Both the position numbers and the translations under genes were made by a program. A stretch of 64,000 nucleotides of DNA from Mucilaginibacter sp. SG564 (GTDB lineage Bacteria; Bacteroidota; Bacteroidia; Sphingobacteriales; Sphingobacteriaceae), in assembly GCF_013149275.1 (NCBI RefSeq), contig NZ_JABGNA010000005.1:372001-436000 (forward strand). The letters are read 5' to 3'. The notes under the pieces were generated by a model. It was given only the letters and a program-made list of their open reading frames with translations. It had not been told where the DNA came from and searched no databases. Of the stretch, positions 51,677-60,761 are shown piece by piece. The stretch's first letter is position 1; each line of letters opens with the position of its first letter.

Positions 51677-52456
51677 ATGCTAAGTAAAGATCTTGCAGTA
51701 AATAAGTTATATATCATCCCGGCAGGTCATGGGATGTTAAAAGCGTTTTTCTTTAATACTGATTTGGGGGCCGATAACCCGCAAATGCTTTATTCGCCGC
51801 TTTGCGTGTATTTACTGGATACCACCGACGGGCCAATCCTGGTAGACACGGGCTTTGCCGAAGTTTTCCTCAACAATCCAGATTATTACAAGGGCACGCC
51901 GCTCGATGGCCTTTTGTATATGCACATGAAGGAAGAACATCGCTTGCCCGAACTACTTAAACGAGTAGGTTACCGGCCCGAGGATATCAAACTGGTAATA
52001 GCTACCCATTTTCATAGCGACCACTCCGGAGGTAATCCTTATTTTTTGGAAACCCAAACGCCAGTTCTGGTACAGAAAAAAGAACTCACTGTTTTAGATG
52101 ATGATGATTATTCGCCACCGGCATGCCGAATTAAGGATTTGAACTATCAGGTAATTGATGGCGACTATCAGCTTTGCGATAACATCCGCCTGATATCAAC
52201 ACCCGGTCATTCCCCCGGCCATCAGTCGATACTGATCAATACGGCAAGTTCAGGCTATGTGCTGCTTTGTATCGATGCGGCGCTCACAGAAGCTAATTTC
52301 AGGAACAATGCGCCTTATGCTGCTGCCGATCCGGAACTGGCGGCCGCGTCATTAAAAAAAATACAGACTACCGCCGCGGAGTATGACGCCTTTCCCATTT
52401 TTGGGCATGATGAAAAGCAGGCCAAAGCCATAAAAGTATACCCGGAGTATTATTAA
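51677..52456 (+). CDS. MBL-fold hydrolase, N-acyl homoserine lactonase-like
   Basis: A 259-residue metallo-beta-lactamase-fold enzyme. The metal motif is His111-Phe-His113-Ser-Asp115-His116, with His178 (STPGHSPGH), Asp200 (LCIDAA) and His244 (IFGHD) completing a two-zinc site. The N-terminal YIIPAGHGM and IKLVIATHFHSDHSGGN match AHL-lactonase-like and related quorum-quenching lactonases. No LuxI or LuxR is present, so lactone detoxification rather than own signalling is more likely. It follows the MDR gene by 20 bases. Confidence 0.85.
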   Translation: MLSKDLAVNKLYIIPAGHGMLKAFFFNTDLGADNPQMLYSPLCVYLLDTTDGPILVDTGFAEVFLNNPDYYKGTPLDGLLYMHMKEEHRLPELLKRVGYRPEDIKLVIATHFHSDHSGGNPYFLETQTPVLVQKKELTVLDDDDYSPPACRIKDLNYQVIDGDYQLCDNIRLISTPGHSPGHQSILINTASSGYVLLCIDAALTEANFRNNAPYAAADPELAAASLKKIQTTAAEYDAFPIFGHDEKQAKAIKVYPEYY

Positions 52457-52559
52457 TTATCGGGGTCCATTTTGTCGCGAAGTGGTAAATCGCTGTCGTG
52501 AAATGGTTGCTGTTTGGTGTGTTGACCAAGGTAGGTTTACATCATCAAACAAAAACACC

Positions 52560-53588
52560 ATGAACGCGTATATTATTGAAAATTTTGGCTCTATCGACGG
52601 GATTACCTTAACCGAACGTCCTGTACCAACACCAGGCCCAAATCAAGTTTTAATCAAAGTAAAAGCCGTATCCATTGCCCGGCGGGATATTTATATACTC
52701 AACCAGGTTTACCCGCTGCCCCCTAAACAAGGCATTATACCCCTGAGCGATGGCGTGGGCGAAGTAATATCTACCGGCGCCCAGGTTACCCGTTTTAAAA
52801 CCGGCGACCGTGTTGCGGGTAATTATTTTGCCAACTGGCGCGACGGACAAATTGATATGGATATTATCGATCAGTTGGGTTGTACATTGGATGGCATGCT
52901 TGCCGAGTATGTAATATTGAACGAAGATTGGCTGGTCAGGATCCCTGCTAACCTGAGTTGGCAAGAAGCAGCCACATTGCCTTGTGCGGCTCTAACGGCG
53001 TGGTCGGCATTAACAGGGCCAAAGCCGGTCTTGGCTGGCGATACAGTACTTACCATTGGTAGCGGCGGTGTGGCTGTGTTTGCCATTCAGTTTGCAAAAA
53101 TGATGGGGGCCCGCATTATCGCGTTAACATCAAAAGATTCAAAATTTGAAGCCTTGCATAACCTGGGTGCCGATGAGGTGATCAACTATACTACCCATGC
53201 CGACTGGCATCAGCAGGTAAAAGAATTAACAGGGGGTAGTGGAGTGAGCCGGGTGATAGAAACCGGGGGTATTGACACGTTTGAACAGTCGGTAAAATCA
53301 GCAGGCTTTGGCGCCGAAATTACGCTGGTAAGCAGCGCGGGAGTGTTGAACAATTCAACAGTGCTTTTAAAAAGCGTGCTTGCCCCCTTGTTTGTTAAAA
53401 TGATTAGCATACGACCAATTTTTGTAGGCAGCCGTTTAAGCTTTGAAGCCATGAACCGGGCCATCGAAGTATTCGTCATTAAACCGGTTATTGATAAAAT
53501 TTATACGTTTAAACAAGTAAAAGAGGCGTTCCATTATGTAGCGGCAGGTGAACAATTAGGCAAGGTAATTATCGTGCTAAATGAGTAA
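52560..53588 (+). CDS. NAD(P)-dependent alcohol dehydrogenase-like MDR protein
   Basis: A 342-residue MDR-family oxidoreductase. The ATG at 52560 opens the domain (MNAYIIENFGSIDGITLTER); the longer frame from 52482 is not conserved. PCAALTAWSALTGPKPVLAGDTVLTIGSGGVAVFAIQFAKMMGAR carries the Rossmann motif. The catalytic zinc ligand pattern of classical ADH is not evident, and ICL-like zinc cysteines are absent, so a zinc-free quinone reductase or similar role is likely. It lies 104 bases after the lactonase-like gene. Confidence 0.88.
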   Translation: MNAYIIENFGSIDGITLTERPVPTPGPNQVLIKVKAVSIARRDIYILNQVYPLPPKQGIIPLSDGVGEVISTGAQVTRFKTGDRVAGNYFANWRDGQIDMDIIDQLGCTLDGMLAEYVILNEDWLVRIPANLSWQEAATLPCAALTAWSALTGPKPVLAGDTVLTIGSGGVAVFAIQFAKMMGARIIALTSKDSKFEALHNLGADEVINYTTHADWHQQVKELTGGSGVSRVIETGGIDTFEQSVKSAGFGAEITLVSSAGVLNNSTVLLKSVLAPLFVKMISIRPIFVGSRLSFEAMNRAIEVFVIKPVIDKIYTFKQVKEAFHYVAAGEQLGKVIIVLNE

Positions 53589-53670
53589 GCTTTTGTCATT
53601 ATGAAGTAACAAAATGCTAAAAAAATTATCTGAAATAAGTTAGTATAATATTTATCCATAATTTAGTTTT

Positions 53671-54075
53671 ATGCCTTTTGTACGAATAAGCTTATTGAAA
53701 ACATTGGCTGCTGATGCCAAGGATAAAATATCTAAGGCGGTACATGAATCATTAATGGCTGAATTTAATGTGCCCCTTGACGATTACTTCCATGTTATTG
53801 AAGAACTGGAGGCATCGCAATTACACTACCCCAAAAACTACCTTGGCATAACACACAGTGGCAATATGGTGTATGTGCAAATAACTGCAGGCTCAGGCCG
53901 CACCTATCAGCAAAAAGAAAAACTATACGCAGCCATTGCCGGTAAAATAGCAGCCGAAACCCCGGTACTGATCAACGATGTGATTATAACCCTGGTAGAA
54001 AACGGCGGTAAAGAAAACTGGTCATTCGGTGAAGGTAAAATTCAAAACCTGAGCCATATAAAAGCTGCGGAGTAA
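53671..54075 (+). CDS. Tautomerase family protein
   Basis: A 134-residue protein of the tautomerase superfamily with N-terminal Met-Pro; Pro2 would be the catalytic base after Met removal (MPFVRISLLKTLAADAKDKI). The longer single-chain form has two beta-alpha-beta units (first and second half), as in related fused 4-oxalocrotonate tautomerase homologs. It resembles the group with FNVPLDDYFHVIEE. The substrate is unknown. It follows the ADH-like gene by 82 bases, same strand. Confidence 0.85.
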   Translation: MPFVRISLLKTLAADAKDKISKAVHESLMAEFNVPLDDYFHVIEELEASQLHYPKNYLGITHSGNMVYVQITAGSGRTYQQKEKLYAAIAGKIAAETPVLINDVIITLVENGGKENWSFGEGKIQNLSHIKAAE

Positions 54076-54217
54076 AATATCCCGTATAATAACGGTCGCC
54101 AGTTGCTTAGTTGTCGTTTTTATACAATTTTTTACGATCTGATAATTGCAGTTTTGTAAAGAGCAACCCGTTTGTTGTATCACTTTGTAACTAACCTGCG
54201 TAAAAAAATTGGAAGCC

Positions 54218-54823
54218 ATGACAAAAGAAGCACAAATTTTACCCAGAATAGCCGTTCGCAGTATTGGTGGGGGCTTACTGCTCATGGCGCTTTTTACCAT
54301 GATGTGGGCGGGCATAGCGCAGGGTGGCCTGCAACGGCATGACCATCACGTGGTGTTGATCCTTTTTTCGGCTTTTAGTATCACCTTTGTGATGTATGGC
54401 ATTGTGGTACTGATAGCAGCACAAAGATTTCCGAAGTTTACCAGCGATAGTGATGCCGCTGAAGGTAAAATGATGGCTACCCGCTTCGGGATCATTTTTG
54501 GCATCGAAGGCACTGCCATACCCGTTGTTTCGGTGATCTTGTTGGTTACGGGATATCAACAGTATACTTTACCTGCCATTGCCCTGATCGTTGGTTTACA
54601 CTTTTACCCGATGGCCAAAGTGTTCAACAGAAAAATTGATTACTATTTGGCTACATGGACTTGTCTGGTAGCTATCGGTGGTATTATTATAACGGCCGGT
54701 CATCAATATACGCAGGCATTTGCTTTAACTATCATGGGTATCGGCGTGGCTTTGGCCACTTCTGCTTATGGTTTTTACATGCTGGTTAATGCGTTCAACT
54801 TAATTAAAAATAATAACAGGTAA
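54218..54823 (+). CDS. Multi-spanning membrane protein of unknown function
   Basis: A 201-residue protein with about six hydrophobic segments, starting MTKEAQILPRIAVRSIGGGL. A TTG 9 bases upstream is possible. Basic loops follow the helices and KIDYYLATWTC is the most polar region. No domain was recognised. It is followed by a hairpin, ATGAAACCATCATGAGCT at 54862-54879 with AGCTCATGATAGCTTCAT at 54907-54924 (two mismatches). Confidence 0.65.
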   Translation: MTKEAQILPRIAVRSIGGGLLLMALFTMMWAGIAQGGLQRHDHHVVLILFSAFSITFVMYGIVVLIAAQRFPKFTSDSDAAEGKMMATRFGIIFGIEGTAIPVVSVILLVTGYQQYTLPAIALIVGLHFYPMAKVFNRKIDYYLATWTCLVAIGGIIITAGHQYTQAFALTIMGIGVALATSAYGFYMLVNAFNLIKNNNR

Positions 54824-54998
54824 GGAATTTATAATAGGCCAACCTGCTTTATATTATATCTATGAAACCATCATGAGCTAAGCTCTTCAACCGGAATGTA
54901 TAATACAGCTCATGATAGCTTCATTACCTTTAAAAAACAAACTGCGAAGCACTCACGAGTACTGTTGAAAAACAACTTATTAACGAATAATTATACCA

Positions 54999-55487
54999 AT
55001 GAAAAATCATCATTATCAAACAACCGTAACATGGACCGGCAATACGGGTTGTGGGACCAAAGATTACCGGGCTTATGAACGATGTCACGAGATCAACATT
55101 GATGGTAAGCAGTGCATTCTCGGTTCATCCGACCCGAACTTCCGTGGCGACCGGTCAAAACATAGTCCTGAGGATCTGTTGGTTGCTGCGGTTTCATCAT
55201 GCCATATGCTGTGGTATCTGCATTTATGCACAACAGCCGGTGTTGTGGTAACGGCCTATGAAGACAGCGCCGAAGGCGTAATGCTCGAAAACACAAACGG
55301 AAGTGGTTGCTTTACCGTGATCCTGCTAAGACCGTTGATCACCGTTACCGACGGAGCAATGATAGACAAGGCCAATGAGTTGCACAAAGAGGCTAATAAA
55401 ATGTGTTTTATTGCTAACTCCTGCAATTTCCCGATACTGCATGAACCGCGCTATCAGGTGTTAGCGGAAGAAGACCTGGCCGTATAA
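54999..55487 (+). CDS. OsmC family protein
   Basis: A 162-residue peroxiredoxin-like OsmC/Ohr-family protein. TVTWTGNTGCGTKDYRAYERCHEI is a common OsmC start, and SPEDLLVAAVSSCHMLWYLHLC carries the resolving/catalytic cysteine position on the central helix. The other reactive-site Cys is less obvious (CFIANSCNFPILHE near the C-terminus). The role is peroxide or organic hydroperoxide reduction in the family; activity here is inferred. It has its own upstream spacer. Confidence 0.87.
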   Translation: MKNHHYQTTVTWTGNTGCGTKDYRAYERCHEINIDGKQCILGSSDPNFRGDRSKHSPEDLLVAAVSSCHMLWYLHLCTTAGVVVTAYEDSAEGVMLENTNGSGCFTVILLRPLITVTDGAMIDKANELHKEANKMCFIANSCNFPILHEPRYQVLAEEDLAV

Positions 55488-55496
55488 AACATCATT

Positions 55497-55871
55497 ATGA
55501 ACAAACTGAAAGATAAAGTTGAAGTTTTTAACCGGTTAATCACTACCGATCAGACGGTAAAGGCTATGGAGCTATTTTATGCCGAAGAGGTAGAACTACA
55601 GGAAAACGAAGCCGTCCCAACCACCGGGAAACAAAACTGTATAAGCCGCGAAAAATTTCTGTTGGGTAAGTTTGGGCTGGCATTGGTGATAACCAAGCAG
55701 GCTATTGATGAGGCAAACCAGGGGGTTTTTAGCGAGTATGAAATGACCATTACCAATAAGAATAAGGAAGACCAGAAACTTATATACAGAACCGAAATTT
55801 CGGTACAGCAATGGGAGAACGGCCGGGTAAAAAAGGAGAAGTTTTATTACAACGAGGCTAAGTCATTATAA
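55497..55871 (+). CDS. SnoaL-like protein
   Basis: A 124-residue alpha+beta barrel protein of the SnoaL/NTF2-like superfamily (NRLITTDQTVKAMELFYAEEV, TEISVQQWENGRVKKEKFYY). No catalytic site is clear. It begins 9 bases after the OsmC gene and is followed after 8 bases by chorismate mutase, so the three look like one transcript. Confidence 0.78.
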   Translation: MNKLKDKVEVFNRLITTDQTVKAMELFYAEEVELQENEAVPTTGKQNCISREKFLLGKFGLALVITKQAIDEANQGVFSEYEMTITNKNKEDQKLIYRTEISVQQWENGRVKKEKFYYNEAKSL

Positions 55872-55879
55872 ATAGGAAC

Positions 55880-56188
55880 ATGACCACCACCAGTAACCAA
55901 CCGGAAGAATGCCGGGACATGACCGATATACGGCGGGAAATTGATGCCATAGATCGACTGGTGATTGCGTTGATTGGCCGGCGATTTAAATATGTGCAGG
56001 CAGCAGCCAAATTCAAAAGAAACCCAACAGATGTAGCCTCACCAGAGCGCTTTAAAGCCATGCTCGCCGAAAGAAGATCATGGGCACAAGCCGAAGGGCT
56101 TTGCCCCGATGCCATAGAGAAAATGTACGCCGACCTGGTAAACCATTTTATTGCCGAGGAATTGAAAACCTGGAAGGCGAATCATTAA
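55880..56188 (+). CDS. Chorismate mutase type II / isochorismate lyase-like protein
   Basis: A 102-residue all-helical protein of the AroQ fold. CRDMTDIRREIDAIDRLVIALIGRRFKYVQAAAKFK is the first helix with the active-site Arg and Lys, and SPERFKAMLAERRSWAQAEG follows. The pattern resembles PchB-type isochorismate pyruvate lyases. It has no aromatic amino acid operon neighbours; the function could be salicylate or chorismate-derived chemistry, but this is not settled. Confidence 0.82.
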   Translation: MTTTSNQPEECRDMTDIRREIDAIDRLVIALIGRRFKYVQAAAKFKRNPTDVASPERFKAMLAERRSWAQAEGLCPDAIEKMYADLVNHFIAEELKTWKANH

Positions 56189-56251
56189 GATTCTTATTTT
56201 GTAGATACACACTACATGAGTCTCTGATCATATGATACGTACAATGCAAAA

Positions 56252-56272
56252 AGAGACGCATGTGATGCGTCT
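56252..56272. repeat. GAGACGCATGTGATGCGTCTC hairpin
   Basis: A short palindrome between convergent genes, related to the arms at 12913-12987. It may end transcription from both sides. Confidence 0.65.
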
Positions 56273-56299
56273 CCGTATATAACAAATTGTACAACTATC

Positions 56300-56818
56300 T
56301 CAATCGCCCCAAAACATTTCTTCTTTGGATTCATCGGCAGTAAATACTTCTACTTTGATGATCTTACCGTTTTCAACCGTGTACACATCAATATTATCCA
56401 CATCCAAAATACCACCGGCGGGCTGGGCGGCATTCCAGTGCAGCAAACAGGCTACTTTGTTACCGCTAACACAGATAGATTTGATATCCGTAAGCTTTAG
56501 CGTATTGGCCGATAGCTCAAACATCTTCCCTACCATCTGGAACACTTCGTTACTGGAGTGCTTGATGCCAGAAATGCGGCTGTTGCCGGGCTGGCTCCAT
56601 TGTACATCGGGATGCAACAGGGCGTTTAGCTGCTCAATATCGGCTACTTGTACGGCGTTTAAGAAATTGGTTACTACTTGTTTTGCTTCGTTTTTCATGT
56701 TACTTGTTGTTTGATGAATAGTATGGGTTAATTGTGCCTGGCTATAACCGGAGGTAGCCAACAGACATAGTACCCCGGTAAGTTTGACAGATAAATGTTT
56801 TGCTTTGAATAGCCTCAT
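56300..56818 (-). CDS. Exported SnoaL/NTF2-like protein
   Basis: A 172-residue protein with an N-terminal hydrophobic segment (LSVKLTGVLCLLATSGYSQA) that looks like a signal peptide cleaved before QLTHTIHQ. The NTF2-like domain follows (KQVVTNFLNAVQVADIEQLNALLHPDVQWSQPG...), a fold of diverse ligand binders. An internal start at MKNEAKQVVTNF would remove the signal, so export is not certain. It is an isolated convergent gene next to chorismate mutase. Confidence 0.78.
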   Translation of the reverse strand: MRLFKAKHLSVKLTGVLCLLATSGYSQAQLTHTIHQTTSNMKNEAKQVVTNFLNAVQVADIEQLNALLHPDVQWSQPGNSRISGIKHSSNEVFQMVGKMFELSANTLKLTDIKSICVSGNKVACLLHWNAAQPAGGILDVDNIDVYTVENGKIIKVEVFTADESKEEMFWGD

Positions 56819-56961
56819 GGTGTTTTCCTTTCATTTTGATAAACCAAAGGTCGGCTGGAGACACTGCTCATAACTTACCATTACACGACATGTACTTATC
56901 ACATTACGCCATTTTTTGGCGAAGCCATTTGCTACAGGTACATTAGTACAGCAATCAAAAT

Positions 56962-57972
56962 ATGATGGAAGACCAGCTTAAAAAACTAACGATAAGCTTA
57001 CTGGCTTACGCCGTACAGCGCGATTTGTCGGCCGGAACACTGTGCCGTTTATCAAATATATCTATGCCCCAGTTGCAAAATGATAAACAGCCGTTCACCC
57101 CCAAACAAGTCGGCGACTTGTGGCTCAACGCTATCCATTTAAGTAAGGATACGTTGTTTGGCCTGCACTTTGGCGAGTCGTTACAGCTATCGGCGCTGGG
57201 TATTGTTGGTGAGATCATTAAAAGCAGCGAAACCGTTGGCGCCGCTTTAACCATTGCCGCGTCATTAACTCATTTAATCACCACGGCTTTTACTTTGGAG
57301 GTACAGCAGAATGATGATACATTTTCGGTAGCATTTATTCCTACAGCGCCCGATTGGCAAAGCTCCACTACATCGGTACAAACGCTCGATCTGCTGATGG
57401 TTTTTGTAGTACATGAATTGGATGGGCTGATGATGAAAAAGATAAGTCCGCGGGCTGTTAGCTATGGCAGGCCGATTGATAACCCGGCAGAATATGAACG
57501 CGTAATGCGTTGCAAACCGGTTATGAACGCAGCCACGAACACCGTTACCTTCGACAAAAAATACTGGAACGAGCCGATCATTACCGCTAATTACGAACTA
57601 CAACAACCCCTGCTGCAAAAGGTAAACCCGTTAAAAGATACGCTGGCCGAAAAGCAAACACTCGGAAACCGCATTCACAATTATTTGATAGCCAATTCTT
57701 ACCTGGGTCTCGTATCATTGGAGGATATCGCAGCCAACTTTAACATCAGTGTGCGAACTTTACAACGGAAACTTAAGGAAGAAGGCATCAACTTTCAACA
57801 GGTGGCCGATGGGGCACGCAAATCATTGGCCATTAATTATTTAAAGACGGGCTCTTATCCGGTAAAGGAAATCTCTTACATGCTTGGCTATAACGAATTA
57901 AGCGCTTTTACCCGCACGTTTAAACGATGGACAGGCATTACCCCGGCCATTTACCAAAAGAATTATAATTAA
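56962..57972 (+). CDS. AraC family transcriptional regulator (Arabinose_bd-type N-domain)
   Basis: A 336-residue regulator. The N-terminal half is of the OruR/ArgR-like group (DQLKKLTISLLAYAVQRDLS, LHFGESLQLSALGIVGEIIKSS). The C-terminal helix-turn-helix pair is SLEDIAANFNISVRTLQRKLKEEGINFQ and VKEISYMLGYNELSAFTRTFKRWTGITPA. It is divergent from the exported SnoaL-like gene, 143 bases apart, a typical regulator-target layout. Effector unknown. Confidence 0.9.
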   Translation: MMEDQLKKLTISLLAYAVQRDLSAGTLCRLSNISMPQLQNDKQPFTPKQVGDLWLNAIHLSKDTLFGLHFGESLQLSALGIVGEIIKSSETVGAALTIAASLTHLITTAFTLEVQQNDDTFSVAFIPTAPDWQSSTTSVQTLDLLMVFVVHELDGLMMKKISPRAVSYGRPIDNPAEYERVMRCKPVMNAATNTVTFDKKYWNEPIITANYELQQPLLQKVNPLKDTLAEKQTLGNRIHNYLIANSYLGLVSLEDIAANFNISVRTLQRKLKEEGINFQQVADGARKSLAINYLKTGSYPVKEISYMLGYNELSAFTRTFKRWTGITPAIYQKNYN

Positions 57973-57976
57973 CCGT

Positions 57977-58903
57977 TTATTCCTTTTTGTAATCTTTATG
58001 CACAATTAAAAAGCTGGCGCGTTCTTCTTTGTGGAAAGGGATGTTCCAGTTACCCTGGTAGGTTATTTTGGTAGGCAGTAGTTCGCCTTCAAAGCTGTTG
58101 AGCTCGATGTTCATCTGCACATTAAAATCAACAAACATATTGCTGAATTTCATGTCAATATAGCGGCCCAGGATCTGGAAAGTGCGCTCATCAAATATGG
58201 TAGTCATCTCCTTGATCATAGTGTCACCGTCTGACGTACTGGGTTTGCAACGCACCCGGAAACGGTAAACCGGGATGGTATCCAGGTACTTACCACGCGC
58301 GAATTCATAATAATAATACCCGCGCATATCACCCGCGAATATCTCGGTTTTGCTGCTGATGAAAGGGATACCTTTTACCCTGCGTCCTGGAGTGAAGATG
58401 AGCGTCTTCAGCTTGTCTTTATAGGATTCGTTCTTCCCTCCCGACCCTGGCAGGGCATCGCCCTTAGTAAAATCCGAGTTGTAAGCATTCATGAAAATAT
58501 AGTCGAACATTTCAACAGTATATAGCTGGTATTTCCCGTTCTTTTTAAACATGTTGCCGCTATCCGTTTTGGCTACATATTCCATCCTGTGCTTGCCGGC
58601 GGCGTTACTGTGGATAATTTTGCGATAGATCTTACCGTCAACCTTGTTCTTTTTGTCGTAGGTAAAAATGCGGTTCTCGGCGGTAAAACCGTAACGTTTC
58701 ATGTTTTGAAACGCTTTGTAAAAGCTGGTATCGGCCAGTACGGCATCAATAAAATCCTGCGCGTTTAACCTGTGCGATTTGATATCAACCAGCGAGTCGA
58801 TAACAATGGTTTTAATGGTATCCGGATTAAAACGCTTGATCTGCTGTGCGAAAGTAACAGTGCTTATAATACAGAAAATAAATAATAGCAGAAGTTTTTT
58901 CAT
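57977..58903 (-). CDS. Secreted protein of unknown function
   Basis: A 308-residue protein with a clear signal peptide (MKKLLLLFIFCIISTVTFAQ). The mature part is polar with repeated beta-rich stretches (GYYYYEFARGKYLDTIPVYR, FQILGRYIDMKFSNMFVDFN) that suggest an outer-membrane-associated or periplasmic lipoprotein-like fold. It ends with SFLIVHKDYKKE. I did not recognise a family. It stops 5 bases from the convergent AraC gene. Confidence 0.65.
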   Translation of the reverse strand: MKKLLLLFIFCIISTVTFAQQIKRFNPDTIKTIVIDSLVDIKSHRLNAQDFIDAVLADTSFYKAFQNMKRYGFTAENRIFTYDKKNKVDGKIYRKIIHSNAAGKHRMEYVAKTDSGNMFKKNGKYQLYTVEMFDYIFMNAYNSDFTKGDALPGSGGKNESYKDKLKTLIFTPGRRVKGIPFISSKTEIFAGDMRGYYYYEFARGKYLDTIPVYRFRVRCKPSTSDGDTMIKEMTTIFDERTFQILGRYIDMKFSNMFVDFNVQMNIELNSFEGELLPTKITYQGNWNIPFHKEERASFLIVHKDYKKE

Positions 58904-58907
58904 AGAT

Positions 58908-58987
58908 AGTTCATTGGTTCACTGGCCCATTTGTTCATTGGTCGCATTTTTACTAATGAACCAGTTGAATAAATGAACCAATGAACT
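58908..58987. repeat. CAATGAACCA word-repeat hairpin
   Basis: AGTTCATTGGTTCACTGGCC at 58908 is matched by reverse-complement words AATGAACCAGTTGAATAAAT and GAACCAATGAACT ending at 58987. It fills the gap between the amidohydrolase stop and the downstream unknown gene. Confidence 0.8.
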
Positions 58988-58993
58988 TACATA

Positions 58994-60178
58994 TTAGTTT
59001 CCCAGCTGTTTAATAGCCAGGTAAGCCATCAGACCAGTGCTGATCTTAAACGCGTCCTCTTCCACATCAAAAGTTGGCGTATGTACCGATGAGGTAATAC
59101 CACGGCTTTCATTACGGGTACCCAGGCGGTAAAAACAACTGTCGGCTACTTGCGAGTAGTAAGCAAAATCTTCGGCGGCCATCCAGATATCCAGGTCGAG
59201 TACATTTTCTTTACCCAGGTAATCTTCGGCATGGCCACGGGTTGCGGCGGTCAGCACCTCTTCGTTGATCAGGAAAGGGTAGCCGCGCATAATGTTAAAA
59301 TCGCAGCTGCCGCCCATGCTCTCGGCAATGCCTTCGGCCATTTTTTTCATGCGTTTATGGGCCTCGTCGCGCCATTTTTCGTCCATGGTGCGGAAGGTGC
59401 CTTCCAGGTAAACCTCGTTCGGGATCACATTGGTAGCGCCATTGGCAATCACTTTTCCAAATGACAATACCGATGGACTTTTAGGATCGGCAAAACGGCT
59501 TACTACCTGTTGCAGCGCGGTTAATATATGAGCGGTAATAATTACCGGGTCGATGTTTTGTTGTGGTTGCGCACCGTGGCCGCCTTTACCTTTTACGGTA
59601 ACATAAAGCTCATCGGTTGAGGCCATATATTTGCCTGCGCGGAAACCTACTTTACCCGCATCGATCAATGGCATTACGTGCTGTCCCAATACGGCCTGTG
59701 GTTTAGGATTTTCCAGCACCCCCTCCTTAATCATAAGGCTGGCACCACCGGGAAGTTTCTCTTCGGCAGGCTGAAATATCAGCTTTACCGTACCTGCAAA
59801 CTGACTTTTCAGCTCGGTTAAGATTCGCGCGGTACCCAATAACGATGAAGTATGCGCATCGTGACCGCAGGCATGCATTACGCCAACGTTTTGCGATTTG
59901 TAAGGTACATCATTGGCTTCGGTAATCGGCAACGCGTCCATATCGGCACGCAGGGCAACTACCTTATCAGATGGCAGATCACCTTTGATCAAGGCTACCA
60001 GGCCTGTATCGGCCATTTTTTCGTAGGTTAAACCCAGCTCGTCTAACTTGCCGGCTACAAAAGCCGATGTTTTTTGTTCGTGAAATGACAGCTCCGGATT
60101 GGTATGCAAGTGGCGGCGATTAGCCACTACATCATTAAATATTTTTTGGGATAGTTCCTGTATTTGTTCTTTAATCAT
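58994..60178 (-). CDS. M20 family amidohydrolase
   Basis: A 394-residue zinc-dependent amidohydrolase (N-acyl-L-amino acid or hippurate type). Metal-binding residues lie in MHACGHDAHTSSLLG and AGEKLPGGA-like PAEEKLPGGASLMIKEG (Glu), GQHVMPLIDAGKVGFR (His) and a C-terminal HTPTFDVEEDAF (His). The bi-domain layout with a dimerisation insert is seen. The substrate is not known. Its start overlaps the SPOR gene stop by 8 bases. Confidence 0.92.
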   Translation of the reverse strand: MIKEQIQELSQKIFNDVVANRRHLHTNPELSFHEQKTSAFVAGKLDELGLTYEKMADTGLVALIKGDLPSDKVVALRADMDALPITEANDVPYKSQNVGVMHACGHDAHTSSLLGTARILTELKSQFAGTVKLIFQPAEEKLPGGASLMIKEGVLENPKPQAVLGQHVMPLIDAGKVGFRAGKYMASTDELYVTVKGKGGHGAQPQQNIDPVIITAHILTALQQVVSRFADPKSPSVLSFGKVIANGATNVIPNEVYLEGTFRTMDEKWRDEAHKRMKKMAEGIAESMGGSCDFNIMRGYPFLINEEVLTAATRGHAEDYLGKENVLDLDIWMAAEDFAYYSQVADSCFYRLGTRNESRGITSSVHTPTFDVEEDAFKISTGLMAYLAIKQLGN

Positions 60179-60632
60179 TGGTATCCGTTTTGGGTAGATT
60201 TATTTTTTCTGAGATGATGAACAGGCTCGGGAATGAAGCACGCAGTTCCTGCATCAGCTTCTGCGCTTCCAGGCGGGTCCTGAAATCGCCGGCACGCACC
60301 TTAAAATTGGGTTCGTTATAAATGATGTAGGTACGCAGCTCTGGATATTCGCTTTGCAGGCGCGCCTGGGCGTTGTAAGCATCCTTGCGGTTGGAGCCAC
60401 TGAAGAACTGTACCCTATAACCGTAAGATGAAGAGGCAACGGAAATCCCGCTCGCACTGCTCATCTCATAACGTTTGGCTATCAGCGTATCCACAAGGGG
60501 ATCTCTAATTACCTCTACCCTGCCGCGTGCTTGCTGCGCAAATGCCTGGGTTGATGCTATGAAAAGCACAAAAAAAATGCAGTATCTGATAACCGCTGGT
60601 TTAGCTTGATGATCAAATACTGCTTTTTTCAT
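60171..60632 (-). CDS. SPOR domain-containing exported protein
   Basis: A 153-residue protein starting MKKAVFDHQAKPAVIRYCIF with a signal peptide ending near TQAFAQQ. The upstream ATG at 60695 lies in repeat sequence and is rejected. The C-terminal SPOR domain (GYRVQFFSGSNRKDAYNAQA, NEPNFKVRAGDFRTRLEAQK) binds denuded peptidoglycan at division sites in the family. The 8-base overlap with the amidohydrolase gene suggests coupled translation. Confidence 0.87.
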   Translation of the reverse strand: MKKAVFDHQAKPAVIRYCIFFVLFIASTQAFAQQARGRVEVIRDPLVDTLIAKRYEMSSASGISVASSSYGYRVQFFSGSNRKDAYNAQARLQSEYPELRTYIIYNEPNFKVRAGDFRTRLEAQKLMQELRASFPSLFIISEKINLPKTDTND

Positions 60633-60652
60633 TTGGTAAATTTTCTTTAAGC

Positions 60653-60749
60653 TGTCATTGCGAGAAACGAAGCAATCTCTATATAAGCAGGTCAAACAGG
60701 TAAGTTCGCTCTGTATAGTATAGAGATTGCTTCGTTCCTCGCAATAACG
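60653..60749. repeat. Family B palindromic repeat downstream of secA
   Basis: TGTCATTGCGAGAAACGAAG and CAATCTCTATA on one side, TATAGAGATTGCTTCGTTCC and TCGCAATAACG on the other. It lies between the secA stop and the SPOR gene and could terminate secA transcription. Confidence 0.87.
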
Positions 60750-60761
60750 TACTGTATATTC

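Noticed and set aside
51677..52456. Quorum-sensing locus
   Set aside because: The lactonase-like enzyme has no LuxI synthase or LuxR regulator beside it, so only degradation or unrelated lactone chemistry is supported.
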